From contig DASYUK010000425.1 in NCBI GenBank assembly GCA_036001325.1, forward strand, positions 1-16,588: DNA of 16,588 nt, in the 5' to 3' direction. Of the stretch, positions 7,282 through 14,386 are shown one piece after another. Positions within the stretch are counted from its first letter, which is position 1. Every line of letters starts with the position of its first letter. The notes under the pieces were generated by a model. It was not told the DNA's origin and did not search any database. It worked only from the letters and a program-made list of their open reading frames with translations. Position numbers and translations under genes: made by a program. Origin of the DNA: DASVHS01 sp036001325 (GTDB lineage: Bacteria > Acidobacteriota > Thermoanaerobaculia > Gp7-AA8).

Positions 7282-7759
7282 TCCTCTCCCAAGTCCCCGA
7301 TTTGCCCCCAGATTTGCGCATCAATTGAATCGACTCGATGACGATGCCCTTTTCGGCGCTCTTGCACATGTCGTAGATCGTCAGGGCGGCGACGGCGCAG
7401 GCGGTCATCGCTTCGATCTCCACGCCGGTTTTTCCTTCGCTGCGCACGATCGAATTGATCTCGATCGTGCCGGAGCCCGGATCGATGTCGAACGTCACGT
7501 CGATCGAGGTGATGGCGATCGGATGCGTCAGCGGAATGAGCGCCGGCGTTTGTTTGGCGCCGAGGACGCCGGCGACTTTGGCGGTGGTGAGGACGTCGCC
7601 TTTGGGAAGAGCGCGATCGATCAGCTTCTGGAGCGTCTTCGGCGACATGCGCACGGTCGCTGCCGCGACCGCCTCGCGGCGCGTCGGCTGTTTCGAGTCG
7701 ACGTCGACCATCGAAATGCCGCCGGTCTCGTCGAGGTGTGAAAACGTTCGATCGCTCAT
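7277..7759 (-). CDS. moaC: Cyclic pyranopterin monophosphate synthase MoaC
   Basis: This 160-residue protein acts with MoaA to convert GTP to cyclic pyranopterin monophosphate, the first step of molybdenum cofactor synthesis. The family pattern is complete. ISMVDVDSKQPTRREA is at 15-30, LPKGD has K53, LIPLTHP has H79, GVEIEAMTA is at 112-120, and IYDMCKS has D130 and K133. The C-terminus has the usual KSGGKSG. The common LCHP is LTHP here (T77), a conservative variant. Its ATG overlaps the mobA stop as ATGA, so the pair is translationally coupled. No other moa or moe genes are in the window. Confidence 0.95.
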   Translation of the reverse strand: MSDRTFSHLDETGGISMVDVDSKQPTRREAVAAATVRMSPKTLQKLIDRALPKGDVLTTAKVAGVLGAKQTPALIPLTHPIAITSIDVTFDIDPGSGTIEINSIVRSEGKTGVEIEAMTACAVAALTIYDMCKSAEKGIVIESIQLMRKSGGKSGTWERT

Positions 7760-8316
7760 CGTATCCTCTCCGCCGCAGCCAGCTCCGCCGGCGTGTTCAC
7801 ATTCATGAGCGGCTCTCCGCGAAATCTCGCGCGCAGCGCCGCCTCGTCGATGATCTCCACCTCCGTCTCTTCGAGCAAACCACGAAGATCGTATCTGCCG
7901 GCCGCAATCCGTTCAGCGAGCAGCGGAGCGACACACGTCCGATAACCGGCACAGAGCACTTGCGGCGCTCCATCCCACATCGGCACGAGCATCGACGCGT
8001 TCGAGAGCTCGAAGCGCGTCCGGAGAAACGCCAGCATGTCGCTGCCGATGAGCGGGAAGTCGACGGCGAGAATGAAGCTCGGTCCGGGCGCATCCGCGAG
8101 AGCACGCGCGACGCCAAATACGGGAGCCACGGCGTCATGCGGCTCTTCGAAGATCGTGTCGATCGTCAGTGGTCGTGCGCCGGCGCGCTCGACGGCGATG
8201 ACACGCTCGAACACGGGCGCCGCGGCGGCAATGATGCGATCGAGAAATAGCGCGGCCTTCGACTCTCCCATTCGCGTCGATCGGCCACCGGTCAGGACGT
8301 AGCAGTTCACGATCAC
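7756..8316 (-). CDS. mobA: MobA-like molybdenum cofactor guanylyltransferase
   Basis: This 186-residue nucleotidyltransferase-fold protein is expected to transfer GMP from GTP to molybdopterin. The N-terminal loop LTGGRSTRMGESKA (8-21) matches the LAGGxSxRMGxDK signature, with K20 as the conserved lysine. The metal-binding aspartate is D86 in AVDFPLI, and the end has the usual NVNTPAEL. The start is GTG at 8316 or a second in-frame GTG at 8310. It precedes moaC with a 4-bp ATGA overlap and diverges from the glycosyltransferase 20 bp away. A related MobA-like cytidylyltransferase cannot be excluded, but pairing with moaC favours the cofactor role. Confidence 0.88.
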   Translation of the reverse strand: MIVNCYVLTGGRSTRMGESKAALFLDRIIAAAAPVFERVIAVERAGARPLTIDTIFEEPHDAVAPVFGVARALADAPGPSFILAVDFPLIGSDMLAFLRTRFELSNASMLVPMWDGAPQVLCAGYRTCVAPLLAERIAAGRYDLRGLLEETEVEIIDEAALRARFRGEPLMNVNTPAELAAAERIR

Positions 8317-8324
8317 CCGTAGGG

Positions 8325-8330
8325 TAGCAT
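8325..8330 (+). promoter_or_regulatory. TAGCAT -10-like box in a 20-bp divergent gap
   Basis: TAGCAT ends 6 nt before the GTG start of the glycosyltransferase, with no Shine-Dalgarno. On the other strand TACCCT (8326-8321) ends 4 nt before the first mobA GTG and 10 nt before the second. The two boxes overlap, so the promoters of the two genes would be interlocked. Confidence 0.35.
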
Positions 8331-8336
8331 CCGCGC

Positions 8337-9008
8337 GTGTCGCTGAGCGTAGCGGTCATCATCGCCGCACTCGATGAAGAGCGGTCCATCGGTGCAGCGA
8401 TCGATTCGGCATTCGCGGCCGGGACCGCAGAGGTGATCGTGAGCGACGGAGGAAGCGTCGATCGCACGGTCGCGATCGCGCGATCGCGGGGCGCTCGCCT
8501 CATCGAAACGGAGGCCATGCGCTCACGACAATTCAACCGCGGTGCGGAGGCAGCGGAGAGCGATGCTCTGATCTTCCTTCACGCCGATACGACGCTGCCC
8601 GCCGGCGCCGCGGCCGCGGTTGCCGATGCGCTGCAGCGTGCCGACTTCGGCGGCTTTCGCGTGCGCTTTGCGAACAGCGCCATGAAACTCCGAGTGGCGG
8701 CGGGCATGATCAATCTGCGGACACGCCTGACGCGCTGTCCGTGGGGCGACCAGGCTCAGTTCATCCGCCGCACGACGTTTCTGCAGGACGGCGGATTTCG
8801 GGAGATCCCTCTGATGGAGGACTACGATCTGGCGTTGCGCATGAAGCGGCGCGGCCGGTCGATCGTGCTGCCGCTCACCGTGACGACATCGGGACGCCGC
8901 TTTCTCGAGAAAGGTGTGCTGCGCACCGCGATGATCAACTGGTTCATCATCGCCCGCTGGAGGCTCGGCGCGGATGCGGCCACGCTGGCCCGCATCTATC
9001 GTTCGTGA
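8337..9008 (+). CDS. Glycosyltransferase family 2, TIGR04283 type
   Basis: This 223-residue GT-A glycosyltransferase has VAVIIAALDEE at 5-15, VSDGGSVDRT (35-44) for nucleotide binding, and HAD (82-84) as the DxD-like metal site. GDQ is at 137-139 and GGFREIPLMEDYDL at 152-164. The RSRQFNRGA segment, GDQ, IPLMED and the late TTSGRRF are the pattern of the TIGR04283 family, often named rSAM/selenodomain-associated or arsenosugar-related transferases. Its substrate is not established by sequence. The usual TIGR04282 partner is absent here. GTG is the start, 6 nt after a TAGCAT box. It is divergent from mobA, and its 3' end overlaps that of the TPR gene by 13 bp. Confidence 0.86.
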   Translation: MSLSVAVIIAALDEERSIGAAIDSAFAAGTAEVIVSDGGSVDRTVAIARSRGARLIETEAMRSRQFNRGAEAAESDALIFLHADTTLPAGAAAAVADALQRADFGGFRVRFANSAMKLRVAAGMINLRTRLTRCPWGDQAQFIRRTTFLQDGGFREIPLMEDYDLALRMKRRGRSIVLPLTVTTSGRRFLEKGVLRTAMINWFIIARWRLGADAATLARIYRS

Positions 9009-9502
9009 CGCCGCGTGGGCTTCTTTGTGTGCTCACCGCTCCCGCGCTTCTTCGCGTGACGTGCCTGGCCCAGCGAGACGTTCACGGGATTGCTGCGGTG
9101 GAGAAATGGCACGGAGGGGCGCGCGCGCACGCCGAGCTCCTTTCGCACTTCCGTGAGCTCTTCGTCCTCGGGCGCGATCTTCAGACCGGCCTCGGCCGTC
9201 TCGACCGCTTTCTTGCGATTGCCGGCAGCGAGATAGATGCGGCTCAGGTTCGCATAATGTTCGCCGCTGTAGAACTCCAGATCGATCGCGCGCTTGGCCA
9301 GCTCGATCGCCGGCTTGTACTTCTTCTGCACGAGCGCGAGGCAGAGCGCGAAGTACGACAAGCCGGCGGCATCCTTTCCCGACTTGATCGGGGGCGCCGT
9401 CTCGGAGCCGTAGATCTCAACGAATCGCGTCAGCGCGTGCAGATAGTCGTGTTCCTTGGTCAAAGCGATTGCTGCGGTGACATCTTTCAAGGTTCGGGTC
9501 AT
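8996..9502 (-). CDS. TPR-repeat protein, last gene of the lepB operon
   Basis: This 168-residue protein has tetratricopeptide-type helix pairs. One runs around residues 47-81 (LSYFALCLALVQKKYKPAIELAKRAI) and the next around 82-115 (EHYANLSRIYLAAGNRKKAVETAEAGLKIAP), with the A-G-(x)-A-P signature spacing. An incomplete earlier pair starts near residue 7. The last 40 residues are basic and probably disordered, ending KKPTRRHER. No signal peptide is seen, so it is probably a cytoplasmic protein-interaction module. Its ATG overlaps the stop of the receiver-PilZ gene as ATGA, which suggests that the two products are made together and may work together. The 3' end overlaps the convergent glycosyltransferase. 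Confidence 0.85.
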   Translation of the reverse strand: MTRTLKDVTAAIALTKEHDYLHALTRFVEIYGSETAPPIKSGKDAAGLSYFALCLALVQKKYKPAIELAKRAIDLEFYSGEHYANLSRIYLAAGNRKKAVETAEAGLKIAPEDEELTEVRKELGVRARPSVPFLHRSNPVNVSLGQARHAKKRGSGEHTKKPTRRHER

Positions 9503-10215
9503 CAGATGAGCTCACGTGATCGGAGGCGGTGAACGAAATGTTCGATCCGTTCCCGCTCCTCGGAATTGAGATCGATGAACTTGAGGCCGTACTTCGCCAT
9601 CGTACCGGAGAATTCCGCGCGCAGAATTTCCGCGCTGAGCTGCAGAGGCTTCGGATCGCCGGGGAGAAAGAAGTGCAAGCGCACATTCTCCTCACCCGGC
9701 AGGACGCGATCAACCTCGATCAGCATGCCATTCGCGGAGATGTTGAGGCTGCGTCCCAGGACAAAGCGGCCGTTTTTCTCGAGAGAGACTTCGATTTTCG
9801 TGATCGTGCGTAGCTGCCGGCGCACCGGGATCGAGGTCAGGCGCTCGACTTTCTCATCGAGATCGCAACGCTGCAGCGGGCGATAGATGACGTCGTTGCA
9901 ACCGGCGGAGAGGCACAGATCGCTGTGCTCCTGAGCGTCGCGGTCGCAGACCAGAAGAAGAGAGATCGCGCGCGTCTGATCGTCGCCTCGAATCTCGCGG
10001 CAGAACTCCGGGGCGGTCATGTCGAACAGATCGAACGCGAAGATGATCAGGTTGGGGTTGTCCTTGCGCGCCTTCTGCAGACCTTCGGATCCGGCCAGAG
10101 CGGTCGTGATCGTGACGCCGCGCCGGCGGAGGATCGTCTCCTGAAAGGCCAGCGATCCGCGCGAGTGATCGACGAGGAGAATGCGGCCGAGCTCCTGTTT
10201 CGTTTTCGTAGTCAC
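9502..10215 (-). CDS. Degenerate receiver fused to a PilZ domain
   Basis: This 237-residue, two-domain cytoplasmic protein has a CheY-like fold at about 11-125 (RILLVDHSRG, PNLIIFAFDLFDM, AGCNDVIYRPL). The phosphorylation residues are altered: the acidic pair is D16/H17, the expected phosphoacceptor aligns with A60, and the conserved Lys is R112. The C-terminal PilZ domain is at about 132-230. It has the c-di-GMP motif pair RRQLR (132-136) and NISANG (158-163, the D/NxSxxG box), so it probably binds c-di-GMP. The receiver is probably a dimerisation or docking module. The frame stays open far upstream over the nifS shadow. I chose GTG at 10215 because it overlaps the nifS stop as GTGA and immediately precedes the domain. 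The TPR gene follows with an ATGA overlap. Confidence 0.9.
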   Translation of the reverse strand: MTTKTKQELGRILLVDHSRGSLAFQETILRRRGVTITTALAGSEGLQKARKDNPNLIIFAFDLFDMTAPEFCREIRGDDQTRAISLLLVCDRDAQEHSDLCLSAGCNDVIYRPLQRCDLDEKVERLTSIPVRRQLRTITKIEVSLEKNGRFVLGRSLNISANGMLIEVDRVLPGEENVRLHFFLPGDPKPLQLSAEILRAEFSGTMAKYGLKFIDLNSEERERIEHFVHRLRSRELI

Positions 10216-11345
10216 GCCGCCGAGATCTCCCGCAGCTTCGCCACGACGCGCCTCAGGTCCTCGACGAGCATCGACATATGCTCGGCGGTATTGGACTTCC
10301 CCAGCCCGATCCTCACCGATCCCATCGCCATCGTTTCGCTCACGCCCAGTGCCAGCAGCACGCGCGAGGGACCGCGCTCGCCGGAGCTGCAGGCGGACCC
10401 GGAGGACAACGAGAAACGTCGCATCGCCACGATCAACGAGTCGGCCTCGATGCGGTCGAAGCTGACGTTCAGGTTGCCGGGCAATCGTAACGCCCTCGAC
10501 CCATTGACGGAAACGTTCGGGATCTCCGCGACGATGCGATCCCACAGATCGTTCCGCAGTGCAGTGAGCCGCTCGGCCTCGCGATGCATCTCTTCGGCGC
10601 GGATCTGCAACGCGACTGAAAACCCGATCGCTCCAGGCACGTTCACTGTTCCCGACCGCAGGCCTCTCTCCTGGCCACCACCGATGACCACCGGCTGCAC
10701 GCGGATGCCGCGGCGTACGTAGAGCCCGCCGATGCCTTTCGGGCCGTAAATTTTGTGTGCGGAAAGTGAGGCCATATCGGCGGCTACGGCGGCGAAGTCG
10801 ATCGGAATCTTCCCGGCCGCCTGCGTCATGTCGGTGTGGAAAAGCACTCCTCGCTCGCGGCATAGGTTGGCGATCTCCGCGATCGGCTGAATCGTTCCGA
10901 TCTCGCCGTTCGCTGCCTCGATGGAGACGAGGCGTGTGTTCGGACGCAAAGCGTCTCGTACGACATCAGGATGAATGAATCCTTCGCGGTCGGGAGTGAG
11001 AAGCGTCACTTCCGCGCCGTTTCGCCTGAGGCGCTCGGCCGGGGCCGTCATCGATTTGTGTTCGATGACGCTCGTGATGAGGTGTTGCCCCGGCTCGACG
11101 ATGTTCAGGGCGATATTGTTCGACTCCGTCGCGCCGGCGGTGAAGTACATCTCGTTCGGCTGGGCCTTGAAGAACCGCGCGATCGTGATCCGCGCGTCCT
11201 CGAGGGCATTTGCCGCGCGACGGCCATGCTGATGCGTCAGCGACGCCGGATTCCCGAAAATATCCGTAAAGTACGGCATCATCGCTTCGACGACGCGCGA
11301 ATCGCAGGGCGTTGTGGCGTGATGATCTAAGTAAATAGGCTCCAT
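10212..11345 (-). CDS. Cysteine desulfurase, NifS/IscS type
   Basis: This 377-residue PLP enzyme removes sulfur from cysteine for Fe-S cluster assembly or tRNA thiolation. The start YLDHHATTP (5-13) is typical. ATES at 72-75, EHKS with H96, D172 and Q175 are cofactor contacts. The PLP lysine is K198 in SLSAHKIYGPKG, and the sulfur-accepting cysteine is C319 in SSGSACSSG. The short, GSACSS-type catalytic loop places it in the group I NifS/IscS class. No iscU, iscR or mnmA lies nearby, so its partner is unknown. The ATG is 3 nt after the pcnB stop, and the stop overlaps the next gene by 4 bp. Confidence 0.95.
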   Translation of the reverse strand: MEPIYLDHHATTPCDSRVVEAMMPYFTDIFGNPASLTHQHGRRAANALEDARITIARFFKAQPNEMYFTAGATESNNIALNIVEPGQHLITSVIEHKSMTAPAERLRRNGAEVTLLTPDREGFIHPDVVRDALRPNTRLVSIEAANGEIGTIQPIAEIANLCRERGVLFHTDMTQAAGKIPIDFAAVAADMASLSAHKIYGPKGIGGLYVRRGIRVQPVVIGGGQERGLRSGTVNVPGAIGFSVALQIRAEEMHREAERLTALRNDLWDRIVAEIPNVSVNGSRALRLPGNLNVSFDRIEADSLIVAMRRFSLSSGSACSSGERGPSRVLLALGVSETMAMGSVRIGLGKSNTAEHMSMLVEDLRRVVAKLREISAA

Positions 11346-11348
11346 GTC

Positions 11349-12644
11349 TCATCGTCGCCTTCGACGGCGTTTGCGCGTCGGCGGCGCGTTTTCTTCCTGA
11401 GAACGTTTGACGCGCTGCGCGAACGCGTTCCACTGCCGGAACTGCTCGACGTATTTGCCCGATGAGAGCGCGTATAGCTCGAGCAACGCCAGCGCGTCGT
11501 TGAACGGCTCCCGATAAACAAAACGGAATTGCGCGCGGCGATCCGTCGGCGGCTCGAGGAGTCGCCACAACGTCTCGACAGCCAGCTCGATCTGGTGTCG
11601 CGTTCCCGCCGGCAGGGCCATGCGCGCGCACACCGGCTGGATGAGATCGCGGACGAAAATGAGCACGTCACTGATGCGCATGCGGCCGTCGCGGCGCTTC
11701 CCTTCCTTCTCCAGCTCGTCGATGATCCACGGCAATAGCAGGACCGAGAGCAGCACCGGATCGGAGATCTTGCGTCCCGACTGCACCGTGCGGTCGAGTA
11801 CCTCCAGCATCTTCCAGAAGTACGGCGCGCGATCATTCGCAATCGCGCTGTAAACCTCGGGGAGAAGCGGCTCGAGCAATCCGCTGTCGACCATGAGCCG
11901 GAATGCGCCGCGCGACCAGCCGCGCCGCAGCAGCTCCAGAATCTCTTCGGACACCCGCGGCGCCGATGCTTTGAGGATCTCGCCGCGATGGCGAAGGATC
12001 GCGTCGTACGTCGCCGGCTCGATGTCGAATCGGAGGCGTGAGGCGAACTCGATGGCGCGCATCATGCGGACGGGATCTTCGCGGAAGCGAACATCGGGAT
12101 CGCCGATCACGCGCACGCGGCTTTCGTGGATGTCGTCGAGGCCGCCGACGTAATCGATCACCGAAAAGTCGGCGATGTTGTAAAAGAGGCCGTTGATCGT
12201 GAAGTCGCGTCGCCGCGCGTCCTGCAGCGGCGAGCCGAACGTATTGTCGTCGGTGACGAGGATCTCCGCGTTCTCCTCGGTCCCTCGCTCCGGCTCACGC
12301 CGGAATGTCGCGACCTCGACGATCATGTCCTGAAACATCACGTGCGCCAATCGGAAGCGACGCCCGATGATGCGGCTGTTGCGAAAGAGCCGCCGAATCT
12401 CACTCGGATGAGCGTCGGTGGCGATGTCGAAATCTTTCGGCGTGCGCTGCATGAGCAGGTCGCGCACGCTGCCGCCGCAGAGATAGGCGCGGTAGCCGCT
12501 GCGATGGAGCCGGTAGAGGACCTTCAGGACGTTTTCGGGAATCTGCCGGCGCGAGATCGGATGATCGCTGCGATCGACGACAACTGCGTCCTCGGTCGTC
12601 GGTCCGTGGGTATCGGTTGTTGGCAACACTTCACTCGGACTCAT
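11349..12644 (-). CDS. pcnB: Poly(A) polymerase I-type tRNA nucleotidyltransferase family protein
   Basis: This 431-residue class II nucleotidyltransferase has GGSVRDLLM (57-65), then KDFDIAT with catalytic D71 and D73. RIIGRRFRLAHVMF (91-104) and the QDARRRDFTINGLFY segment (141-155) follow, then REDPVRMMRAIEFASRLRF. The RRFRLAHVMF form is that of bacterial poly(A) polymerase I rather than CCA-adding enzyme. It probably adds 3' poly(A) tails that mark RNA for decay, although a CCA-adding role cannot be excluded from sequence. The C-terminus is strongly basic (TRKRRRRRR), as in PAP I. The frame is open 30 codons further up, but I chose ATG at 12644, which overlaps the end of lepB by only 14 bp. 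Confidence 0.85.
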   Translation of the reverse strand: MSPSEVLPTTDTHGPTTEDAVVVDRSDHPISRRQIPENVLKVLYRLHRSGYRAYLCGGSVRDLLMQRTPKDFDIATDAHPSEIRRLFRNSRIIGRRFRLAHVMFQDMIVEVATFRREPERGTEENAEILVTDDNTFGSPLQDARRRDFTINGLFYNIADFSVIDYVGGLDDIHESRVRVIGDPDVRFREDPVRMMRAIEFASRLRFDIEPATYDAILRHRGEILKASAPRVSEEILELLRRGWSRGAFRLMVDSGLLEPLLPEVYSAIANDRAPYFWKMLEVLDRTVQSGRKISDPVLLSVLLLPWIIDELEKEGKRRDGRMRISDVLIFVRDLIQPVCARMALPAGTRHQIELAVETLWRLLEPPTDRRAQFRFVYREPFNDALALLELYALSSGKYVEQFRQWNAFAQRVKRSQEENAPPTRKRRRRRR

Positions 12645-13395
12645 ACGCGCCGCCACTCTCGCTCTGGATCTCCGGTGTGAAGTGGTACTTGCTGTCGACG
12701 ATGAAGAACGTGCGCTGCCAGCGCGTGTGGTCAAAGAAGTGGATCACCACGCTGAGCAGCTCTTTGACCCGCTCTGCCGGCGGACTGCCCGGCGGAGGTG
12801 GCTCGCCGCGGAAGGACCAGTACACGATGAACGCGCGGCCTTTGATCATCGACCGCGGAACCGTACCCCAGTAACGCGAGTCGCTCGAGCGATCGCGATT
12901 GTCGCCCATCGCGAAATAGGAATCGGGCGCAACGGTGTACGGTCCGAACTGATCGCGCGATCGATAAGGCTCGGGAAGCGCCGGCTGCAACGGATACGTC
13001 TGCGGATCGACGTGAATGACGTATGGCTCGTTGAGCTGTATGCCGTTGACGGATACCTTCTTGTCACGGATCTCGATCACATCGCCCGGCATGCCGATCA
13101 CACGCTTCACGAAATCCGTATCGGGCTGAAGCGGGTAGCGGAACACGATGATGTCGCCGCGGCGCACTTCGCGCATCGGCAAGCCATGCATCGGATTGTG
13201 GCCGTCGGCCCCATAGATGAACTTGTTGACGATGATGTGATCGCCGATCTTGAGGTTATCTTCCATCGATCCCGTCGGGATCTTGAATGCCTGGAACACG
13301 AAGATCCGGGCGAAATTGACGAAGATGACGGCGATCAGCAGGGCTTCGTAGTACTCGCGCAGGGTCGACTTCTTTTCGGTCTCATCCGTGGCCAC
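12631..13395 (-). CDS. lepB: Signal peptidase I
   Basis: This 254-residue inner-membrane serine peptidase cleaves signal peptides of exported proteins. One N-terminal transmembrane helix is at about 18-37. Catalytic S43 is in IPTGSMEDNL and the general base K97 is in FVKRVIGMPGD. FAMGDNRDRSSDSR (161-174) is the late conserved box. About 60 residues follow the last box, including HFFDHTRWQRTF (219-230). This tail resembles the extension seen in Acidobacteriota LepB proteins, from memory. The GTG start has AAGGGG at 13408-13403, spaced 7 nt. It is the first gene of the five-gene minus-strand operon and is divergent from the TonB gene. Confidence 0.95.
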   Translation of the reverse strand: MATDETEKKSTLREYYEALLIAVIFVNFARIFVFQAFKIPTGSMEDNLKIGDHIIVNKFIYGADGHNPMHGLPMREVRRGDIIVFRYPLQPDTDFVKRVIGMPGDVIEIRDKKVSVNGIQLNEPYVIHVDPQTYPLQPALPEPYRSRDQFGPYTVAPDSYFAMGDNRDRSSDSRYWGTVPRSMIKGRAFIVYWSFRGEPPPPGSPPAERVKELLSVVIHFFDHTRWQRTFFIVDSKYHFTPEIQSESGGAYESE

Positions 13396-13402
13396 TTCGG
13401 GA

Positions 13403-13408
13403 CCCCTT
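13403..13408 (-). promoter_or_regulatory. Shine-Dalgarno AAGGGG deciding the lepB GTG start
   Basis: AAGGGG lies 7 nt upstream of GTG 13395. It contrasts with the several genes in this window that lack any ribosome-binding site. Confidence 0.55.
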
Positions 13409-13421
13409 CTCTACTGCTCAC

Positions 13422-13448
13422 ATTACAACGTAAATTATTGACATACAA
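13422..13448 (-). promoter_or_regulatory. Weak sigma-70-like promoter candidate for lepB
   Basis: TGTAAT (13427-13422) is a -10-like box, with TTGTAT (13448-13443) 15 bp upstream. The spacing is short, so support is modest. It lies in an unusually AT-rich stretch for this genome. Confidence 0.3.
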
Positions 13449-13459
13449 GAGCAAAAAGC

Positions 13460-13475
13460 TGGCAACAGACTTGCG
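13460..13475 (+). promoter_or_regulatory. Sigma-54 (-24/-12) promoter for the TonB-like gene
   Basis: TGGCA and TTGC stand at the exact sigma-54 spacing, with 10 bp between the GG (13461-13462) and the GC (13473-13474). An AT-rich run lies upstream. Transcription would start near 13486, about 15 nt before the ATG. An NtrC-family activator is encoded elsewhere in this window. Confidence 0.5.
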
Positions 13476-13500
13476 ATAACTATGCTCGGGCGAACACGAA

Positions 13501-14385
13501 ATGGATCTCCAGAGCAACCTCATCGAGTCGAAAAAACAACACCAGGGAGGTCGCTGGCAGGCGTCCCTCACCTCGCTGATTTTGCACGGAATCTTCATCG
13601 CTTCGATCATTTTCCTCGGCGCGACGGCTTCGCATCGCGTGGATGCGGAAGACAAGATTCGCGCCTTCGTGGCCCAGGGCGCCGCCCCCCCACCACCTCC
13701 GCCCCCACCCCCACCTCCCGCGGCAAGTGCGAGTACGCCGAAACCAACGCCGCATGTTCAGCAGCCGATCCCAAGTCCTCACGATGCGCTGATTCCGCCT
13801 CGTGAGATCCCGAAGGAAATCCCGAAGGTCGACATTCCGATGACGGCGAAAACCGAAGACATCAAACCGTCGGAAGATCTTCCGAGTTCCGCGCCGGTCG
13901 GAGGAGTTCCGGGTGGTGTTGCCGGCGGCGTCGTCGGAGGTGAAGTCGGTGGCGTGATCGGCGGCACAGTCGGCGGCGTGATCGGCGGCGAGCTCGGTGG
14001 CGTCCTCGGCGGAAAAGTTGGCGGCACGGGAACCGGAACGGAAGGCGAAGGCAAGGAAGCGCCTGTCGCGAAGCCCGAGCCTCCGCCGGAAGGTCCGTTG
14101 CGTGTCGGCGGCGATGTGAAAGCGCCTGTGGTGACCAATCGCGTCGAGCCGAAATACACGGAGACCGCGCGCACTGCTCGTGTCAGCGGTATCGTGATTG
14201 TCGAGGCCATCATCGACAAGAGTGGTCACGTCGATCAGGTGCGTGTGGTCAAAGGTCTGCCGATGGGATTGTCGGAAGAAGCCGAGCGTGCCGTCCGTCA
14301 GTGGCACTTCCGACCGGGAACGTTGAATGGTCAGCCCGTGGATGTGATTTTCAACCTCACCGTGAATTTCAAATTGACTTCATAA
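13501..14385 (+). CDS. TonB-family energy transducer with GGxx-repeat linker
   Basis: This 294-residue envelope protein has a short cytoplasmic N-terminus and one transmembrane helix at about 24-43. A run of 11 prolines (63-73) is followed by a proline-rich stretch with IPKEIPKVDIP. About eleven GG-containing tetrad repeats come next (134-176: GGVP, GGVA, GGVV, GGEV and so on). The C-terminal TonB domain is at about 212-292 (VEPKYTETARTARVSG, VRQWHFRPG, NLTVNFKL). The family couples the proton motive force to outer-membrane receptors. No exbB, exbD or receptor gene lies beside it, so its receptor is unknown. It may be expressed from the sigma-54 promoter upstream. No Shine-Dalgarno is visible. 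It is divergent from lepB and converges on the P5C dehydrogenase. Confidence 0.9.
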   Translation: MDLQSNLIESKKQHQGGRWQASLTSLILHGIFIASIIFLGATASHRVDAEDKIRAFVAQGAAPPPPPPPPPPPAASASTPKPTPHVQQPIPSPHDALIPPREIPKEIPKVDIPMTAKTEDIKPSEDLPSSAPVGGVPGGVAGGVVGGEVGGVIGGTVGGVIGGELGGVLGGKVGGTGTGTEGEGKEAPVAKPEPPPEGPLRVGGDVKAPVVTNRVEPKYTETARTARVSGIVIVEAIIDKSGHVDQVRVVKGLPMGLSEEAERAVRQWHFRPGTLNGQPVDVIFNLTVNFKLTS

Positions 14386-14386
14386 A

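Noticed and set aside
10216..10863. N-terminal extension of the receiver-PilZ frame
   Set aside because: The extra residues are Arg/Gly/Ala-rich shadow of the cysteine desulfurase gene. GTG 10215 gives a coupled 4-bp overlap and begins at the domain.
13438..13443. Perfect TTGACA -35 box upstream of the TonB-like gene
   Set aside because: No reasonable -10 lies 15-19 bp downstream, whereas the sigma-54 motif just after it has exact spacing.
13480..14307. 275-codon open frame antisense to the TonB-like gene
   Set aside because: It mirrors the low-complexity linker of the TonB gene and lacks any domain. The plus-strand frame has a clear membrane helix and TonB domain.
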